Source: Saccharopolyspora galaxeae (GTDB taxonomy: Bacteria; Actinomycetota; Actinomycetes; Mycobacteriales; Pseudonocardiaceae). From it: DNA of 64,000 bases. The notes beneath the pieces were generated by a model. The model did not search any database, was not told where the DNA came from, and saw only the letters and a program-made list of their open reading frames with translations. The number at the start of each line of letters is the position of its first letter. Position 1 is the stretch's first letter. The translations under genes and the position numbers were made by a program. Where the stretch lies: contig NZ_JADDUE010000001.1 of NCBI RefSeq assembly GCF_016526145.1, positions 682,001 to 746,000 on the forward strand, in the 5' to 3' direction. Below are positions 62,621 to 64,000 of this stretch, piece after piece.

Positions 62621-63013
62621 TCAGCGGGTGTTCTCGTTCTCCGTCTCGGTGACGCCGTCGGCGAACCCGCGGCAGTACTCCCAGCTCACGTAATGGCTCG
62701 GGTCCGGGGAGTAGGCGGGTTCGTGCGGGCGCATCCGCCCGTCGTGCAGCAGCTGCTCCAAGCTGGAGCGCAGCAGTTCCCAGTCGTGGTAGTGCGGCTC
62801 GCCGCAGTCGGTGCAGTCCACGACGATCCCGCGGACCCCGCGCGGCTCCAGCAGCGCTTGGTAGACGGCGAGGTCGGTGAGGTCGGACAGCAGCTCGGCG
62901 CGTTCGTCCTCACCCAGCGGCGGGCCCTGTTCCGGGTCCTGGTCGTCGAGCGTTCTGCTCGGATCGTCCGGGTCGCCCGCGAACGGGTCTGGGGGCAGCG
63001 GATCGTGCGGCAC
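62621..63013 (-). CDS. DUF5319 protein (Rv3412 position)
   Basis: A 130-residue acidic protein: PHDPLPPDPFAGDPDDPSR at the start, then VVDCTDCGEPHYHDWELL (possible metal site with CxxC and three His/Glu) and a closing YCRGFADGVTETE. GTG 63013 is chosen because the conserved family begins at PHDPLPPDPF. Rv3412 occupies the same reversed place between rsdA and guaB in M. tuberculosis. The function is unknown. Confidence 0.87.
   Translation of the reverse strand: MPHDPLPPDPFAGDPDDPSRTLDDQDPEQGPPLGEDERAELLSDLTDLAVYQALLEPRGVRGIVVDCTDCGEPHYHDWELLRSSLEQLLHDGRMRPHEPAYSPDPSHYVSWEYCRGFADGVTETENENTR

Positions 63014-64000
<987 letters not shown>

Overview
The window is high-GC actinobacterial DNA, most likely Pseudonocardiaceae (Saccharopolyspora/Amycolatopsis type). 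This rests on frequent GTG starts, an ESX-4 type VII secretion locus, WhiB, BldM-like and SigD regulators, HTH/DUF397 gene pairs, and a backbone gene order that follows Mycobacterium tuberculosis Rv3447c to Rv3411c. No tRNA, rRNA, CRISPR array or insertion sequence was seen.

Backbone, left: the 3' end of eccC, an inserted HTH-DUF397 pair, an Hsp70-like type VII secretion protein and two WXG100 genes (esxU/esxT position). Then come rplM-rpsI, glmM, two tiny membrane-protein genes, a WXG-related three-gene set (Rv3440c/Rv3439c position), a reversed alpha/beta hydrolase, glmS, nnr, alr, a second hydrolase and tsaE. glmM and glmS make cell-wall amino sugar, alr makes D-alanine, nnr repairs NAD(P)HX and tsaE belongs to the t6A tRNA pathway.

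Island 1 (about 17.9-46.7 kb) lies between tsaE and tsaB, which are adjacent in M. tuberculosis. It holds: an IclR regulator with malate synthase and a DUF6986 protein; a secreted protein and a GerW/YtfJ-like protein; a LysR + cytosolic beta-lactamase-fold protein divergent from a class A lipoprotein beta-lactamase (the Streptomyces cacaoi blaA-blaB/blaL layout); a degenerate kinase; an SR-repeat protein; a probable type VII secreted effector with two small membrane proteins; an HTH-DUF397-NLR cluster whose NLR starts with an amyloid-like motif; a subtilase; a GH43 glycosidase; a VanZ-RDD protein; and purine catabolism (regulator, uraD, HIU hydrolase, uricase, urate permease, glycerate kinase, GntR, allantoinase). 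Urate breakdown yields glyoxylate, which malate synthase and glycerate kinase could help consume.

Backbone, right: tsaB-rimI-tsaD, then island 2 (49.1-54 kb: a three-gene carnitine-catabolism operon, a DUF218 protein, PhoD), then groES-groEL with a CIRCE operator, whiB, a MerR-type regulator that has lost its cobalamin ligands, a BldM-like orphan regulator, a possible leaderless small gene, sigD, its anti-sigma factor rsdA, a DUF5319 gene and the 5' part of guaB.

Between genes there is a dispersed 51-bp palindromic repeat. At two loci 34 kb apart it sits in a 110-bp unit, and in two genes it supplies the stop codon.
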